Shown one piece after another: positions 43,219 to 52,569 of a stretch of 64,000 nt of DNA; positions within the stretch are counted from its first letter, which is position 1, and every line of letters starts with the position of its first letter. Below the pieces are notes generated by a model. The model ran no database searches, was not told the DNA's origin, and was given only the letters and a program-made list of their open reading frames with translations. Source of the stretch: Paenibacillus sp. FSL K6-1330 (GTDB lineage: Bacteria; Bacillota; Bacilli; Paenibacillales; Paenibacillaceae); the NCBI RefSeq assembly GCF_037976825.1, contig NZ_CP150269.1, positions 2,617,501 through 2,681,500 on the forward strand, read 5' to 3'. Made by a program: the position numbers and the translations under genes.

Positions 43219-44025
43219 TTGCTTGATATTTTGTTTAGCGATTTTTTTCAGCGGGCGCTGATCGGAGGAGTTCTGATTGGTATCACAGCCCCGCTAATCG
43301 GGATATTCCTCGTGCTGCGGAGGCTGTCCATGATCGGCGATACGTTGTCACACGTCACGATTGCGGGTGTGGCACTCGGATTTCTGATCGAAGTATATCC
43401 GCTTGCCGCAGGACTTGTATTTGCGGTGCTGGCCTCGTTTGCGATTGAGAAGCTGCGAAAGGCATATAAAAGTTATGCCGAGCTGTCAATCGCCATTATT
43501 ATGTCTGGCGGCGTTGCGCTTGCTTCGCTGTTTTTCACCTTGGGAATGGGCTATAATACGGATGTTATGAGTTATTTGTTTGGCAGCATTTATACGCTGG
43601 ATTCCACGGATATTTATATGGTGGGCGGTGTAACCGTCGTTGTCATTGCGGTTGTGGTTATGTTCTTCAAAGAGTTCTTCCTGCTCAGCTTCGAGGAGGA
43701 TGCAGCCAGTGTCAGCGGCCTGCCTGTCAAAATGATGAATATGATCATTACGGTACTGACCGCGCTTGTCGTAAGCACCGCCATCAAAATTGTGGGTGCG
43801 CTTCTGGTCTCCGCATTGTTGGTGATTCCGGTAGCGATCAGTTTATTGCTGGCGAGAAGCTTCCGAAGCTCCATCGTATTATCGGTTATCATCTCCGAAA
43901 TTGCCGTTATCGGGGGACTGATGCTTGCGGGCATATTTAATTTGGCACCTGGCGCGACTATCGTGCTGCTGCTAATCAGCTTGCTTATCATTACGCTTGT
44001 CGGCAAAAAGGGCTTTACGACATAA
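43219..44025 (+). CDS. znuB: Zinc ABC transporter permease
   Basis: A 268-residue ABC-3 family permease with seven to eight hydrophobic segments (GVLIGITAPLIGIFLVLRRLSMIGDTLSHVTIAGVALG is the diagnostic start). I place the start at the TTG codon 43219, which has AAGGGG 9 nt upstream; the longer in-frame start at 43192 has no ribosome binding site. Partner of ZnuA and ZnuC. Confidence 0.93.
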   Translation: MLDILFSDFFQRALIGGVLIGITAPLIGIFLVLRRLSMIGDTLSHVTIAGVALGFLIEVYPLAAGLVFAVLASFAIEKLRKAYKSYAELSIAIIMSGGVALASLFFTLGMGYNTDVMSYLFGSIYTLDSTDIYMVGGVTVVVIAVVVMFFKEFFLLSFEEDAASVSGLPVKMMNMIITVLTALVVSTAIKIVGALLVSALLVIPVAISLLLARSFRSSIVLSVIISEIAVIGGLMLAGIFNLAPGATIVLLLISLLIITLVGKKGFTT

Positions 44026-44042
44026 GGGGGTTCTGAAATAAA

Positions 44043-44756
44043 ATGGCTGATATTAATATCGGCATCGCGTTTGCTGCCGGTTTTGCTTCTTTTATATCTC
44101 CATGCTGTTTACCGCTGTACCCGTCCTACTTATCTATTATTACAGGCATGTCGGTCAATGACCTGAAGAGCGAACAGAACCGCAAGGAAGTCCGATTCCG
44201 GACCATGACGCATACACTCGCGTTCATCCTTGGATTTTCTGCCGTTTACTATACCCTCGGTTGGGGTGCTGGCTTATTCGGGGAGTTCTTCACGGAATAT
44301 CAGGACCTGATCCGTCAGCTGTCCGCGCTGCTTATCATCGTGATGGGACTTATGCTGATTGGTATTTTCCAGCCTAGGTTTCTAATGAAGGACCGGAAAT
44401 TCAATTTTAAATCCAAACCGACCGGATACATAGGAACATTTCTGTTTGGCATCGGGTTTGCTGCAGGCTGGTCGCCATGTGTCGGACCGATTTTAACGGC
44501 CATCATCGCACTGGCAGCTTCCGATCCGGGAACCTGGTTCCCGCTGATTACCTCTTACTCTTTGGGGTTTGCAGTACCGTTTTTTATCCTGGCCTTTTTT
44601 ATTGGCTCCACCCGTTGGATTCTGAAGTATTCAAACATCTTGATGAAGGTCGGCGGTATATTGATGATTCTGATGGGGGTTCTGCTCTTCACGGATCAAA
44701 TGTACAAAATTACGATTTGGCTGCAAGGCATTACGCCGGAGTGGCTTAAATTCTAA
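44043..44756 (+). CDS. ccdA: Cytochrome c biogenesis protein CcdA
   Basis: A 237-residue six-span thiol-disulfide membrane transporter of the CcdA/DsbD-beta family. The redox pair is Cys in FISPCCLPLYPSY (about residues 20-21) and Cys in AGWSPCVGP (about 142). It passes electrons from thioredoxin to extracytoplasmic thioredoxin-like proteins for cytochrome c maturation and spore cortex formation. Starts 17 nt after znuB and may be co-transcribed with it. A perfect inverted repeat CTGGTCCAAT / ATTGGACCAG (44772-44781, 44805-44814) without T-run follows. Confidence 0.94.
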   Translation: MADINIGIAFAAGFASFISPCCLPLYPSYLSIITGMSVNDLKSEQNRKEVRFRTMTHTLAFILGFSAVYYTLGWGAGLFGEFFTEYQDLIRQLSALLIIVMGLMLIGIFQPRFLMKDRKFNFKSKPTGYIGTFLFGIGFAAGWSPCVGPILTAIIALAASDPGTWFPLITSYSLGFAVPFFILAFFIGSTRWILKYSNILMKVGGILMILMGVLLFTDQMYKITIWLQGITPEWLKF

Positions 44757-44909
44757 AGCTGGGGGGGAAGGCTGGTCCAATTTATAAGTCATTATTGGCA
44801 TAGGATTGGACCAGGACTTGCCAACCGGTCTCAAAAACATGTATCATTACTAGTGCAGGTAAAACAGTTTTTTGCACGGGTTATGTAATTATAGAAAAGA
44901 GGGAATAAG

Positions 44910-45335
44910 ATGCCGACACCTAGCATGGAGGATTATTTGGAGCGCATCTACAAGTTGATCGACGAAAAAGGATATGCGCGCGTTTCGGATATTGCCGAAG
45001 GCTTGGAGGTTCACCCCTCATCCGTCACGAAAATGATTCAAAAGCTGGACAAAGACGAATATTTGATCTATGAAAAATATCGTGGTTTGGTTTTGACCAG
45101 CAAAGGCAAAAAAATGGGCAAACGGCTCATGGAACGTCATCATTTGCTTGAGGAATTCCTTGAGATGATAGGTGTACAGGATGAAAATATTTATAGGGAT
45201 GTTGAGGGAATCGAGCATCATTTAAGCTGGGATTCCATTATGAGAATTGAGACGCTTGTGGAGTATTTCAAGCGCGATGAGAATCGACTTCAGGATTTGC
45301 GTGACGTTCATAATGAATTAGTCAACGAATCGTAA
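44910..45335 (+). CDS. mntR: Manganese-responsive transcriptional regulator MntR
   Basis: A 141-residue DtxR/MntR-family repressor. The winged helix is at residues 1-70 ([24 protein letters not shown]). Manganese ligands match B. subtilis MntR: Asp8 and Glu11 in MEDYLERIY, His in RHHLLEEF (about 77) and Glu/His in [11 protein letters not shown] (about 99-103). No SH3-like C-terminal domain, as expected for MntR. It represses Mn2+ uptake; combined with the riboswitch-controlled TerC gene at 4.4 kb, the window encodes both manganese import control and export. Confidence 0.95.
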   Translation: MPTPSMEDYLERIYKLIDEKGYARVSDIAEGLEVHPSSVTKMIQKLDKDEYLIYEKYRGLVLTSKGKKMGKRLMERHHLLEEFLEMIGVQDENIYRDVEGIEHHLSWDSIMRIETLVEYFKRDENRLQDLRDVHNELVNES

Positions 45336-45339
45336 TGTG

Positions 45340-45370
45340 GCATCTGTCCGCTTGTGACAGATGCTTTTTT
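45340..45370 (+). terminator. Terminator of mntR
   Basis: GCATCTGTC at 45340-45348 pairs with GACAGATGC at 45356-45364, followed by TTTTTT. Confidence 0.92.
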
Positions 45371-45451
45371 AAACTGAATCGTCATATTTCTAGTGTTATA
45401 CTAATAAGTTAGATTACCTGCAAATTTCATATTTTCGGAGGATTAATAGAA

Positions 45452-47011
45452 ATGAAGCTTCGTAGATGGTTTTTGGTGCTCATTATGTTACTATTGTGTC
45501 TCCCGTCGGTGGTCCCAACTGCGCAAGCGAAGGCAGCTCCAATCAGTATTCAGTTGGACGGCGTAACCTTAAACAGTGACGTATCTCCTTACATATTGCC
45601 GAAGGTTAACGTAACCATGGTTCCTACGCGGATTATCAGTGAAGGCCTGGGCGCTTCGGTAGCCTGGAATCAGAAGTTAAAGACAGTAACGATCGGGATG
45701 GACGGTTCGAGCCTCCAATTGACATCCGGCAGCAAAACTGCGCTTGTGAACGGCTCATCCATACCGCTGGATGCATCGGTTGAAGTTAAGACCGGCCGGG
45801 TTATGGTGCCGCTGCGGTTTATCAGCGAGAACCTGGGTGTGCAAGTTGAATGGAACCAAGCGGCACAGCGCATCTCGCTAACGACAGGCACGGACGTCGT
45901 TCTTCCACCACCGGTATCCACGGGGGATGAAGTCAGAGGGGCCTGGATATCCACGGTGTTCAATCTGGATTGGCCGAAAACAAAGACCAGCGCAGAACAG
46001 CAAAAGGCATCTTACATCGCCTTGCTGGATTCGCTCCAGGAAGTGGGCATTAATACCGTGTACGTGCAGGTACGTCCGGCTGGCGATGCATTGTATCCTT
46101 CAACTATAGTGCCATGGTCCAAGGTGCTGACAGGCATTCAAGGAGCAGATCCGGGGTATGACCCGGTAGCTTTCATGGTCGAGGAAACGCATAAACGGAA
46201 TATGGAGTTCCACGCATGGTTCAATCCTTTCCGGGCAAACACCGATATTTTGACAGCATCACTCGATCCATCCCATGTTGCGCTCAGCCACCCGGATTGG
46301 ATCGTGAACATAGGTAAGCAGCTGTACATTAATCCAGGGATCCCGGAAGCTCGGCAGCATATCATCGATACCATTATGGAGGTCGTGAACGGATACGATA
46401 TTGACGGTATTCACCTGGATGATTATTTCTACCCATCCAATACGGTTTTCAACGATGATGCGGCATACCGCCAATATAACCAAGGTGCTTATTCCAGCCT
46501 TGCGGATTGGCGCCGGGGAAATATCAATGCATTTGTGCAGACGCTCGGAGAGAGCATACACCGTGTGAAACCTAATGTGGAATACGGAATCAGTCCTTTC
46601 GGCGTATGGCGTAACCAATCCGTGGATAAGACGGGATCGGATACAAAAGCGGGTGTGACGGCTTATGACAGCATGTATGCCGATGTGAGGGCCTGGATTC
46701 AGAACGGCTGGATCGATTACGTAGCTCCGCAAATCTACTGGAGCATGAGTAACCCTGCCGCCGATTATGATAAGCTGGTTGACTGGTGGGTTAGTGAAGT
46801 GCAAGGAACCGGCGTTGACCTTTTGATCGGTCATGCACCCTACAAACTGGGAACCAGTGAGATTGGTTGGCAGAGCGCATCGGAGATCATCAATCAACTG
46901 AAGTATAATCAGAATTATGCCGAGGTTAAAGGCAGCATTTTCTTTAGAGCAGAGAATATTTTAAACAATCCGTTAGGCATTAAAGATCAATTGCAATCAT
47001 ATTATAGATAA
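45452..47011 (+). CDS. Secreted GHL10-family putative glycosyl hydrolase with stalk domain (YngK-like)
   Basis: A 519-residue exported protein. Signal peptide residues 1-27 (VVPTAQAKA). A copper-amine-oxidase-N-like stalk domain is at about 30-148 (VTMVPTRIISEGLGASVAWN, VMVPLRFISENLGVQVEWNQ). The GHL10 (DUF187) TIM-barrel domain is at about 158-515, starting EVRGAWISTVFNLDWP, with YVQVRPAGDALYPS, FHAWFNPFRAN and YDIDGIHLDDYFYP. YngK-type proteins are thought to act on cell-wall or envelope glycans; the substrate is not established. Confidence 0.92.
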   Translation: MKLRRWFLVLIMLLLCLPSVVPTAQAKAAPISIQLDGVTLNSDVSPYILPKVNVTMVPTRIISEGLGASVAWNQKLKTVTIGMDGSSLQLTSGSKTALVNGSSIPLDASVEVKTGRVMVPLRFISENLGVQVEWNQAAQRISLTTGTDVVLPPPVSTGDEVRGAWISTVFNLDWPKTKTSAEQQKASYIALLDSLQEVGINTVYVQVRPAGDALYPSTIVPWSKVLTGIQGADPGYDPVAFMVEETHKRNMEFHAWFNPFRANTDILTASLDPSHVALSHPDWIVNIGKQLYINPGIPEARQHIIDTIMEVVNGYDIDGIHLDDYFYPSNTVFNDDAAYRQYNQGAYSSLADWRRGNINAFVQTLGESIHRVKPNVEYGISPFGVWRNQSVDKTGSDTKAGVTAYDSMYADVRAWIQNGWIDYVAPQIYWSMSNPAADYDKLVDWWVSEVQGTGVDLLIGHAPYKLGTSEIGWQSASEIINQLKYNQNYAEVKGSIFFRAENILNNPLGIKDQLQSYYR

Positions 47012-47089
47012 ATCGGCACGTCCTATAGGTATGAAACATCCCCCGCGCTCATACATAGTCATTAGACCATGTGAGGCGGGGGATTTTAT

Positions 47090-48013
47090 ATGCAAATCAA
47101 TGCGGTATTTGAAGGTGGGGGAGTCAAGGGAATCTCGCTTGCCGGGGCTGTCAAGGCGGCGGAGAATGCCGGCATGGAATTCAGCCGCGTTGCCGGAACG
47201 TCCTCCGGATCCATCGTGGCATCCGTGCTGGCAGCAGGTTACCGAGCAGATGAGATCAAGCGCATCATTGAGGAGACGCCTTTTCATTCGTTTCTCCAGC
47301 GAGCACCGATCTTTAACACGAAGTTGATCGGTCCTGCCTTGCGGGTGTTGATTAAGAAGGGGCTGTATTCCGGAGAAGCCCTGGAGAACTGGATTCGGGA
47401 AATCCTGCTTGCCAAAGGGATATTTACTTTTTCGGACATCCCGGCAGGCAAACTATATATTGTGGCTTCCGACATTACGAATGGAAGGCTGCTGGTGCTT
47501 CCGGACGATCTTCGCCAATATGGCATAAACCCTGCAACATTTCCCGTGGCAAAGGCTGTGCGCATGAGCTGCAGCATTCCGTATTTTTTCGATCCTGTCA
47601 TTCTTCGTTTATTGGGCAGGGCTGCCAAGGGCAAAACGTTTGGAGAACAGTTTGTTTATATCGTGGATGGGGGGCTGCTGAGCAACTTTCCGTTATGGCT
47701 TTTTGACCGTGAGTCGAAGGGAGGGCCTAAGCCGCTGCCAGTGCTTGGCTTTCAGATGGTCGGAAAGAATAGTAACTTGCCCCATCTGATCGATGGCCCG
47801 ATCGGCATGTTAACCGCCATGTTCGAGACGATGCTTTCCGCTCACGATGAACGCTATATTGAACAGCAAAATCGCAATCGAACGATCAAAATTCCGACGC
47901 TTGGCATTAGCACCACTCATTTTAATCTGACCAAGGAAGAGAGCGAAAATTTGTACAATTCGGGATTAACGGCAGGTACGATGTTTTTCACTTGCTGGAA
48001 ATCCGAACATTAA
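47090..48013 (+). CDS. Patatin-like phospholipase (YqhO-like)
   Basis: A 307-residue patatin-family serine lipase. The oxyanion motif is FEGGGVKGISLAG at residues 6-18, the nucleophile elbow GTSSGS at about 37-42 and the catalytic Asp in VDGGLLSNFP. These form the Ser-Asp dyad. No signal peptide. In Bacillus the homologue yqhO is close to mntR (yqhN), matching the order here. Physiological lipid substrate unknown. Confidence 0.92.
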   Translation: MQINAVFEGGGVKGISLAGAVKAAENAGMEFSRVAGTSSGSIVASVLAAGYRADEIKRIIEETPFHSFLQRAPIFNTKLIGPALRVLIKKGLYSGEALENWIREILLAKGIFTFSDIPAGKLYIVASDITNGRLLVLPDDLRQYGINPATFPVAKAVRMSCSIPYFFDPVILRLLGRAAKGKTFGEQFVYIVDGGLLSNFPLWLFDRESKGGPKPLPVLGFQMVGKNSNLPHLIDGPIGMLTAMFETMLSAHDERYIEQQNRNRTIKIPTLGISTTHFNLTKEESENLYNSGLTAGTMFFTCWKSEH

Positions 48014-48061
48014 AAAAACCGTCCAGCCGGCATGAGTTTGCGCGGTTGGACGGTTTTCTTG
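48013..48061. terminator. Bidirectional terminator between patatin gene and yqhP
   Basis: AAAACCGTCCAGCCG pairs with CGGTTGGACGGTTTTC across a short loop, with A-run on one side and T-run on the other. It serves both converging genes. Confidence 0.88.
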
Positions 48062-48394
48062 TTAGTGATATTTAGGAACATCATCGGATGGGTCGGATTT
48101 TCCTTTTTGCCCATCGATAACTTGAAACGGGTACTGTTTACGTTTTGCAGTTGGACTGCTCTTCCGTACGGTGCTGTTTTTTGCCGCCAACTTTGCTGCC
48201 GTTCGCTTAGAAGGCTTCACCTTGGGCCGCTTGTTCAAACGGCGAGGCGGAAACTTGTAGAGCACATACACGACAGCAACAATAATGAGTGGAATCAAAA
48301 TATTCAGTCTTGAACCAGGGTCTAACAGGAGTACCAGTAGCCCTATGGCGGCTAACGTGATCGCCGTCCAAAAAATGATCGCATGCCTTCTCAT
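48062..48394 (-). CDS. yqhP: YqhP-like small membrane protein
   Basis: A 110-residue protein with two N-terminal membrane segments (about 7-24 and 31-47) followed by a strongly basic Lys/Arg-rich tail (residues 50-90). Position just after yqhQ corresponds to B. subtilis yqhP. Function unknown. Starts 6 nt after the yqhQ stop with AAAGGGTG upstream, so the two are co-transcribed. Confidence 0.78.
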   Translation of the reverse strand: MRRHAIIFWTAITLAAIGLLVLLLDPGSRLNILIPLIIVAVVYVLYKFPPRRLNKRPKVKPSKRTAAKLAAKNSTVRKSSPTAKRKQYPFQVIDGQKGKSDPSDDVPKYH

Positions 48395-48400
48395 GGATTA

Positions 48401-49393
48401 TCACCCTTTCGCGGGATCCAGCACACTTCCTGTCACAGATTGGTGAACTGTAACATTCTCGTATTGAGCATCTAACTCACGCATTCTGTTAAAGGATGCG
48501 ATGGATACTTCAACTTGATCATCATTAGGTTCCTTCGTCGTTAGAAGCTGCAGCCACAGACCGGGATAACCGAGGAAACGGAGTACCGGCATGTCTCGCA
48601 TGGCATTGGTAAGTTTCAGGAACTCAAAGGAAACGCCAAGCACGACTGGAAGAAGCGCGATTCTTTGAATGACCCGTTGCGTCATGGTATCCCATGGCAC
48701 CACCGAGTAGACAACAACGCCGAGAACAATGGTCAGCATCATGAAGCTGCTGCCGCAGCGATAATGCAGTCGTGTATATTTCTGAACATTCTTCACCGTC
48801 AACTCTTCGCCAGCTTCAAATGCGCTGATGACTTTGTGTTCAGCACCGTGGTACTGGAACAGTCTCTTAATGACAGGTGTCTGGGAGATCGCCCATAAAT
48901 ATACAAGGAGCAGTATTAATTTAATTACGCCTTCAATCAGGTTATGCACAATATAGTGATCAAATGTATTACCAAAAAAGAAATCCTCTACAAAAACAGG
49001 AACGAGTGTAAACAGCAGCTTGCCGAATACAAAGGAAAGCACACTGACGGCGGCCACACCGATAATCATGCTTAAACTCCAGCCTGAGTCTTCTTTCTCC
49101 TTCTGTTTCTCACGTTCTTCCGGCTCCAGGGTATCGTCAGCATATGCATCCGCAGAGTAATTCAAATGTTTGGAACCCTTAATTGTAGAATCTATGAGAC
49201 TGACGATGCCGCGAAGAAGCGGAATCTTCCGCAGCTTCCGAACCCATGTCTTGTCTTCGCGAGGCACCTCGAGAAACTTGATTTCGTTATTTTTACGCCG
49301 TACGGCCGTCACATTCACATGCTTTCCGCCGAACATAACGCCTTCGATTACAGCTTGGCCTCCATAGCTGATCGGGGTTGACTTATCGGACAA
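48401..49393 (-). CDS. yqhQ: YqhQ, DUF1385 membrane protein
   Basis: A 330-residue DUF1385-family membrane protein of unknown function. Starts with the family hallmark YGGQAVIEGVMFGGKHVNVTAVR. Four or more hydrophobic segments lie between residues 100 and 285. HGAEHKVISAFEAGEEL and RCGSSFMML are conserved. I propose the TTG codon at 49393 as start because GGGAGG lies 9 nt upstream; the ATG at 49414 lies before that site. In Bacillales it is adjacent to yqhP and divergent from yqhR-aroQ, as here. Confidence 0.9.
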   Translation of the reverse strand: MSDKSTPISYGGQAVIEGVMFGGKHVNVTAVRRKNNEIKFLEVPREDKTWVRKLRKIPLLRGIVSLIDSTIKGSKHLNYSADAYADDTLEPEEREKQKEKEDSGWSLSMIIGVAAVSVLSFVFGKLLFTLVPVFVEDFFFGNTFDHYIVHNLIEGVIKLILLLVYLWAISQTPVIKRLFQYHGAEHKVISAFEAGEELTVKNVQKYTRLHYRCGSSFMMLTIVLGVVVYSVVPWDTMTQRVIQRIALLPVVLGVSFEFLKLTNAMRDMPVLRFLGYPGLWLQLLTTKEPNDDQVEVSIASFNRMRELDAQYENVTVHQSVTGSVLDPAKG

Positions 49394-49556
49394 CCAGTTC
49401 ACCCTCCCTGACATGTTTTTCGTTCTATGAACTATTGTATCGAATTTTGAAAGTAATTTCTAGTTGGATTAGCCGTAAGGGAAGCGGAGCATACTACTTT
49501 CAGAGAAGAACGGGGTAAGAGCAATAGTTCGATGACTTAGAGAGGAGAATCATTAG

Positions 49557-50054
49557 ATGCATGAACATCAATTTCGACAGCAGAACCAAGTCACCAATCC
49601 ATTTGTGTTTGCCCTGGAGCTGGGCTATTACGCAGGTCTGATTTGGGGGGGCGTGGTCTGGATATTTTACTGGTTAAAATTCACGAAGGTGCTGCCGGGC
49701 TTTTTGCTGGAACCATTCTTCAAGCATGAATTCCTAAAGACGACTGCCGGACAAATCGCCGGTTGGCTGTCCTTTATCGCGTTTTCCGTCATCGCTTCCC
49801 TCATCTATGTCACCTTGTTCAGGAAGCTGAAGGGCCCGTGGCCCGGTATTGCTTACGGAATCATATGGTGGGCGGTGCTGTTCGTCGCGCTCCATCCATG
49901 GCTTCGGCTGACGGACCCGGTGAAGAAGCTGCCGTGGGATACAAACATCTCAGAGGTTTGTATTTTTATATTATGGGGACTATTTATCGGTTATACGATT
50001 GCGCAGGAATTCACCGATGAGAAACTGCGCGAACCGAAGAAGGTAACAGGCTAA
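49557..50054 (+). CDS. yqhR: YqhR-like membrane protein
   Basis: A 165-residue membrane protein with four hydrophobic segments (about 20-40, 63-83, 90-112, 128-148) and a charged tail. Position directly upstream of aroQ matches B. subtilis yqhR. Some Bacillales literature links the family to sporulation membranes; no catalytic motif is visible. Start ATG follows AGAGGAGAATC. Confidence 0.8.
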   Translation: MHEHQFRQQNQVTNPFVFALELGYYAGLIWGGVVWIFYWLKFTKVLPGFLLEPFFKHEFLKTTAGQIAGWLSFIAFSVIASLIYVTLFRKLKGPWPGIAYGIIWWAVLFVALHPWLRLTDPVKKLPWDTNISEVCIFILWGLFIGYTIAQEFTDEKLREPKKVTG

Positions 50055-50131
50055 GCAATAAAAACTTCTCAACCCTATGCCGCCTATGGTAAAATAGCTT
50101 TTGGTTATTTGACGAAAAGGTGGGAAGCCCT

Positions 50132-50578
50132 ATGAAATCCATATGGGTGATAAACGGACCGAACTTAAACCTGCTCGGCTTCCGTGAACCGGGCATTTAT
50201 GGTTCACTCAGCTTGCAGGCGATCGAAGATAATTTGCGTAAACAGGCGGATCTCGCCGGTATCGGTATTACCTTCTATCAGTCTAATCATGAGGGTGCTA
50301 TCATTGACCGTATTCATGAAGCAATTGGACAGGCGGACGGCATACTACTTAACCCGGGAGCACTGACCCACTACAGCTACGCTGTACGTGATGCCATCAG
50401 TTCTGCCCGTATTCCGACAGTGGAAGTTCATCTATCGAACATTCATGCCAGGGAGGAATTTCGTCATACCTCCGTCATCGCACCTGTTGCTGTCGGACAA
50501 ATCGCGGGTTTTGGCGCAGCGAGTTACACACTGGGCTTGTCGGCCCTTTTGCAAGTCCTGAACGACCCAGAAGGATAG
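50132..50578 (+). CDS. aroQ: Type II 3-dehydroquinate dehydratase
   Basis: Third step of the shikimate pathway. 148 residues, forming a dodecamer in relatives. Active-site Tyr in FREPGIYG (about residue 21), flexible-loop Arg in GFRE, Asn in NPGALTHYS, His in [19 protein letters not shown] start at ATG 50132; the GTG at 50120 lies within the ribosome binding region (AAAGGTGGG). Followed after 30 nt by the peptidase gene. Confidence 0.96.
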   Translation: MKSIWVINGPNLNLLGFREPGIYGSLSLQAIEDNLRKQADLAGIGITFYQSNHEGAIIDRIHEAIGQADGILLNPGALTHYSYAVRDAISSARIPTVEVHLSNIHAREEFRHTSVIAPVAVGQIAGFGAASYTLGLSALLQVLNDPEG

Positions 50579-50608
50579 CTTGGGAAATGGGTGAGAGGAG
50601 AGGTTAGA

Positions 50609-51679
50609 ATGAGTAACAAACGAGTGGTTAAACTGCGCGAGAAACTTCAAGGCAAAGGCTTAACGGCTATGCTGGTTGCAAGCCCGATCAACCGCAGATA
50701 TTTGACAGGCTTTACCGGGTCTGCCGGCTATGTGCTGATCACACGGGATAATGCCTATCTCTTGACGGATTTCCGCTATATGACTCAAGCTCCACAGCAA
50801 GCCGTCGGCTTTCAAGTGGTTGAGCATGGACCGAAGGTTATGGAGACGGTCAAGGATTTGCTATCTTCCGAGGGGATTACATCGCTTGGATTTGAACAGG
50901 ACCATGTTACATACGGCGTATTTTCCACCTATTCGGAACAGCTCGCGCCAATTAGCCTGGTGCCGGTTTCAGGTCTTGTAGAGGATTTGCGGATATTCAA
51001 GGATGAGGAAGAATTGAGCATTATGCAGCGGGCTGCCGATTTGGCTGATCAAACGTTCAGCCATGTGCTGACCATTCTGGCTGCCGGCAAAACGGAGCGG
51101 GAAATCGATCTGGAGATGGAAATGTTCATGCGCAAGCATGGCGCCACAGCGTCTTCCTTTGATACCATTGTCGCTTCCGGTGAGCGTTCGGCTCTTCCGC
51201 ACGGCGTTGCCAGCGAGCGTGTCATTCAAGGGAACGAATTCGTTACGTTTGATTTCGGTGCGCTGCTTGACGGATACTGCTCTGATCTCACAAGAACCGT
51301 TGCGCTCGGAAGTCCTGATCCTAAACTGAAGGAGATTTATGATATCGTGCTGGAAGCACAGCTTCATGCACTGGATCATATTAAACCTGGTATGACAGGA
51401 CGCGAGGCAGACGCCTTAACTCGTGATATTATAACCCGTTATGGATACGGGGAATATTTTGGACACAGCACGGGGCATGGTTTGGGTATGGAGGTTCATG
51501 AATCTCCGAGACTGTCCAAGCTGAGTGATGATGTGCTGAAGCCGGGTATGGTGGTAACGGTGGAGCCGGGCATTTACTTGCCTGGGCTTGGCGGTGTCCG
51601 AATTGAAGATGATATCGTCATTACGGAATCGGGTATTCATATACTAACAAGCTCGTCCAAAGACTACACTGTGCTATAA
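50609..51679 (+). CDS. yqhT: Xaa-Pro aminopeptidase family protein (YqhT)
   Basis: A 356-residue M24B metallopeptidase. N-terminal creatinase-like domain about 1-130, C-terminal pita-bread domain about 135-355. Dinuclear metal ligands are the two Asp in FDFGALLDGYCSDLTRT, His in GHSTGHGLGMEVHE, Glu in VTVEPGIY and Glu in GVRIEDDIV. ATG 50609 has GAGAGGAGAGG upstream. Located between aroQ and efp as in Bacillus. Confidence 0.95.
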   Translation: MSNKRVVKLREKLQGKGLTAMLVASPINRRYLTGFTGSAGYVLITRDNAYLLTDFRYMTQAPQQAVGFQVVEHGPKVMETVKDLLSSEGITSLGFEQDHVTYGVFSTYSEQLAPISLVPVSGLVEDLRIFKDEEELSIMQRAADLADQTFSHVLTILAAGKTEREIDLEMEMFMRKHGATASSFDTIVASGERSALPHGVASERVIQGNEFVTFDFGALLDGYCSDLTRTVALGSPDPKLKEIYDIVLEAQLHALDHIKPGMTGREADALTRDIITRYGYGEYFGHSTGHGLGMEVHESPRLSKLSDDVLKPGMVVTVEPGIYLPGLGGVRIEDDIVITESGIHILTSSSKDYTVL

Positions 51680-51686
51680 AAGGCTG

Positions 51687-51708
51687 TTCAAAAAGATAGC
51701 TTTTTGAA
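51687..51708. repeat. Short copy of the TTCAAAAAG palindromic repeat
   Basis: TTCAAAAAG (51687-51695) and CTTTTTGAA (51700-51708) form a 9-bp stem with a 4-nt loop directly after yqhT. It shares its ends with the 170-bp repeat at 40911-41083 and may be its minimal or internally deleted form; it could also work as a weak terminator. Confidence 0.55.
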
Positions 51709-51770
51709 TTTGTACTTTAGGAAAATGATGTACTATATTAATTAGACCGCATCCTTAGGAGGGAATCTTA

Positions 51771-52328
51771 GTGATTTCAGTTAACGATTTTAAAACAGGT
51801 TTGACCGTAGAAGTAGATGGCGATATATTCACCGTTTTGGATTTTCAGCACGTAAAGCCTGGTAAAGGCGCAGCTTTCGTGCGTTCCAAATTGAAAAACC
51901 TGCGCAACGGCAACACCGTAGAGAAGACGTTCCGTGCAGGTGAAACGATTGGCCGCGCGATCATCGACAATCGTGGTGTACAGTATCTTTACGCCAGCGG
52001 TCAAGAGCATGTATTCATGGATAACGAAACTTACGATCAGTTCAGCTTGACTAGCGAGCAGCTGGAATGGGAACTGAACTTCCTGAGAGAGAACATGAAT
52101 GTAAACATCATCAGCTACCAAGGGGAAATCCTCGGGATCAACCTGCCTAACAGCGTGGAGCTGAAAGTTGTTGAAACCGAGCCGGGAATCAAAGGCAACA
52201 CGGCTACGGGCGCAACGAAGAGTGCGAAAGTGGAAACCGGCCTGAATGTACAAGTTCCGCTGTTCATTAATGAAGACGATGTGCTTCTGATCGATACACG
52301 CGAAGGTAAATACATCTCCCGTGCATAG
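51771..52328 (+). CDS. efp: Translation elongation factor P
   Basis: Relieves ribosome stalling at polyproline stretches. 185 residues in three beta-barrel domains: KOW-like (1-65), OB (66-128), C-terminal (130-185). The modified tip residue is Lys32 in KPGKGAAF, the site of lysylation or other modification. GTG start with AGGAGGG upstream; monocistronic terminator follows. Confidence 0.97.
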   Translation: MISVNDFKTGLTVEVDGDIFTVLDFQHVKPGKGAAFVRSKLKNLRNGNTVEKTFRAGETIGRAIIDNRGVQYLYASGQEHVFMDNETYDQFSLTSEQLEWELNFLRENMNVNIISYQGEILGINLPNSVELKVVETEPGIKGNTATGATKSAKVETGLNVQVPLFINEDDVLLIDTREGKYISRA

Positions 52329-52387
52329 CAGGCTTTAAACGGGACCCTTCAACGATTGACGGGGTGCCAATATCTTCTAAACAACGA

Positions 52388-52420
52388 GACTCCTGTACGT
52401 ATGTACGGGAGTCTTTTTTG
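52388..52420 (+). terminator. Terminator of efp
   Basis: GACTCCTGTAC at 52388-52398 pairs with GTACGGGAGTC at 52403-52413, followed by TTTTTT. Confidence 0.92.
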
Positions 52421-52473
52421 TGATGGGCGAAAGCCGATGCGGTAAGCCCGAGTTCTTTTTGCCTTGAAAAGCC

Positions 52474-52517
52474 TTGACGGGATGACTCACTTTCGTATTA
52501 TACTGTTTTAAAGTGAG
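52474..52517 (+). promoter_or_regulatory. Aspartokinase promoter with inverted repeat around the -10
   Basis: TTGACG (52474-52479), 16 bp, TATTAT (52496-52501). CTCACTTT (52486-52493) and AAAGTGAG (52510-52517) form an 8-bp inverted repeat around the -10 element, a possible operator. The leader is too short for a lysine riboswitch and none is seen. Confidence 0.5.
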
Positions 52518-52569
52518 AAACCACCTGAATGCTGTTACATACTGATATTAGTGGGGAGTGAAAGAAGCA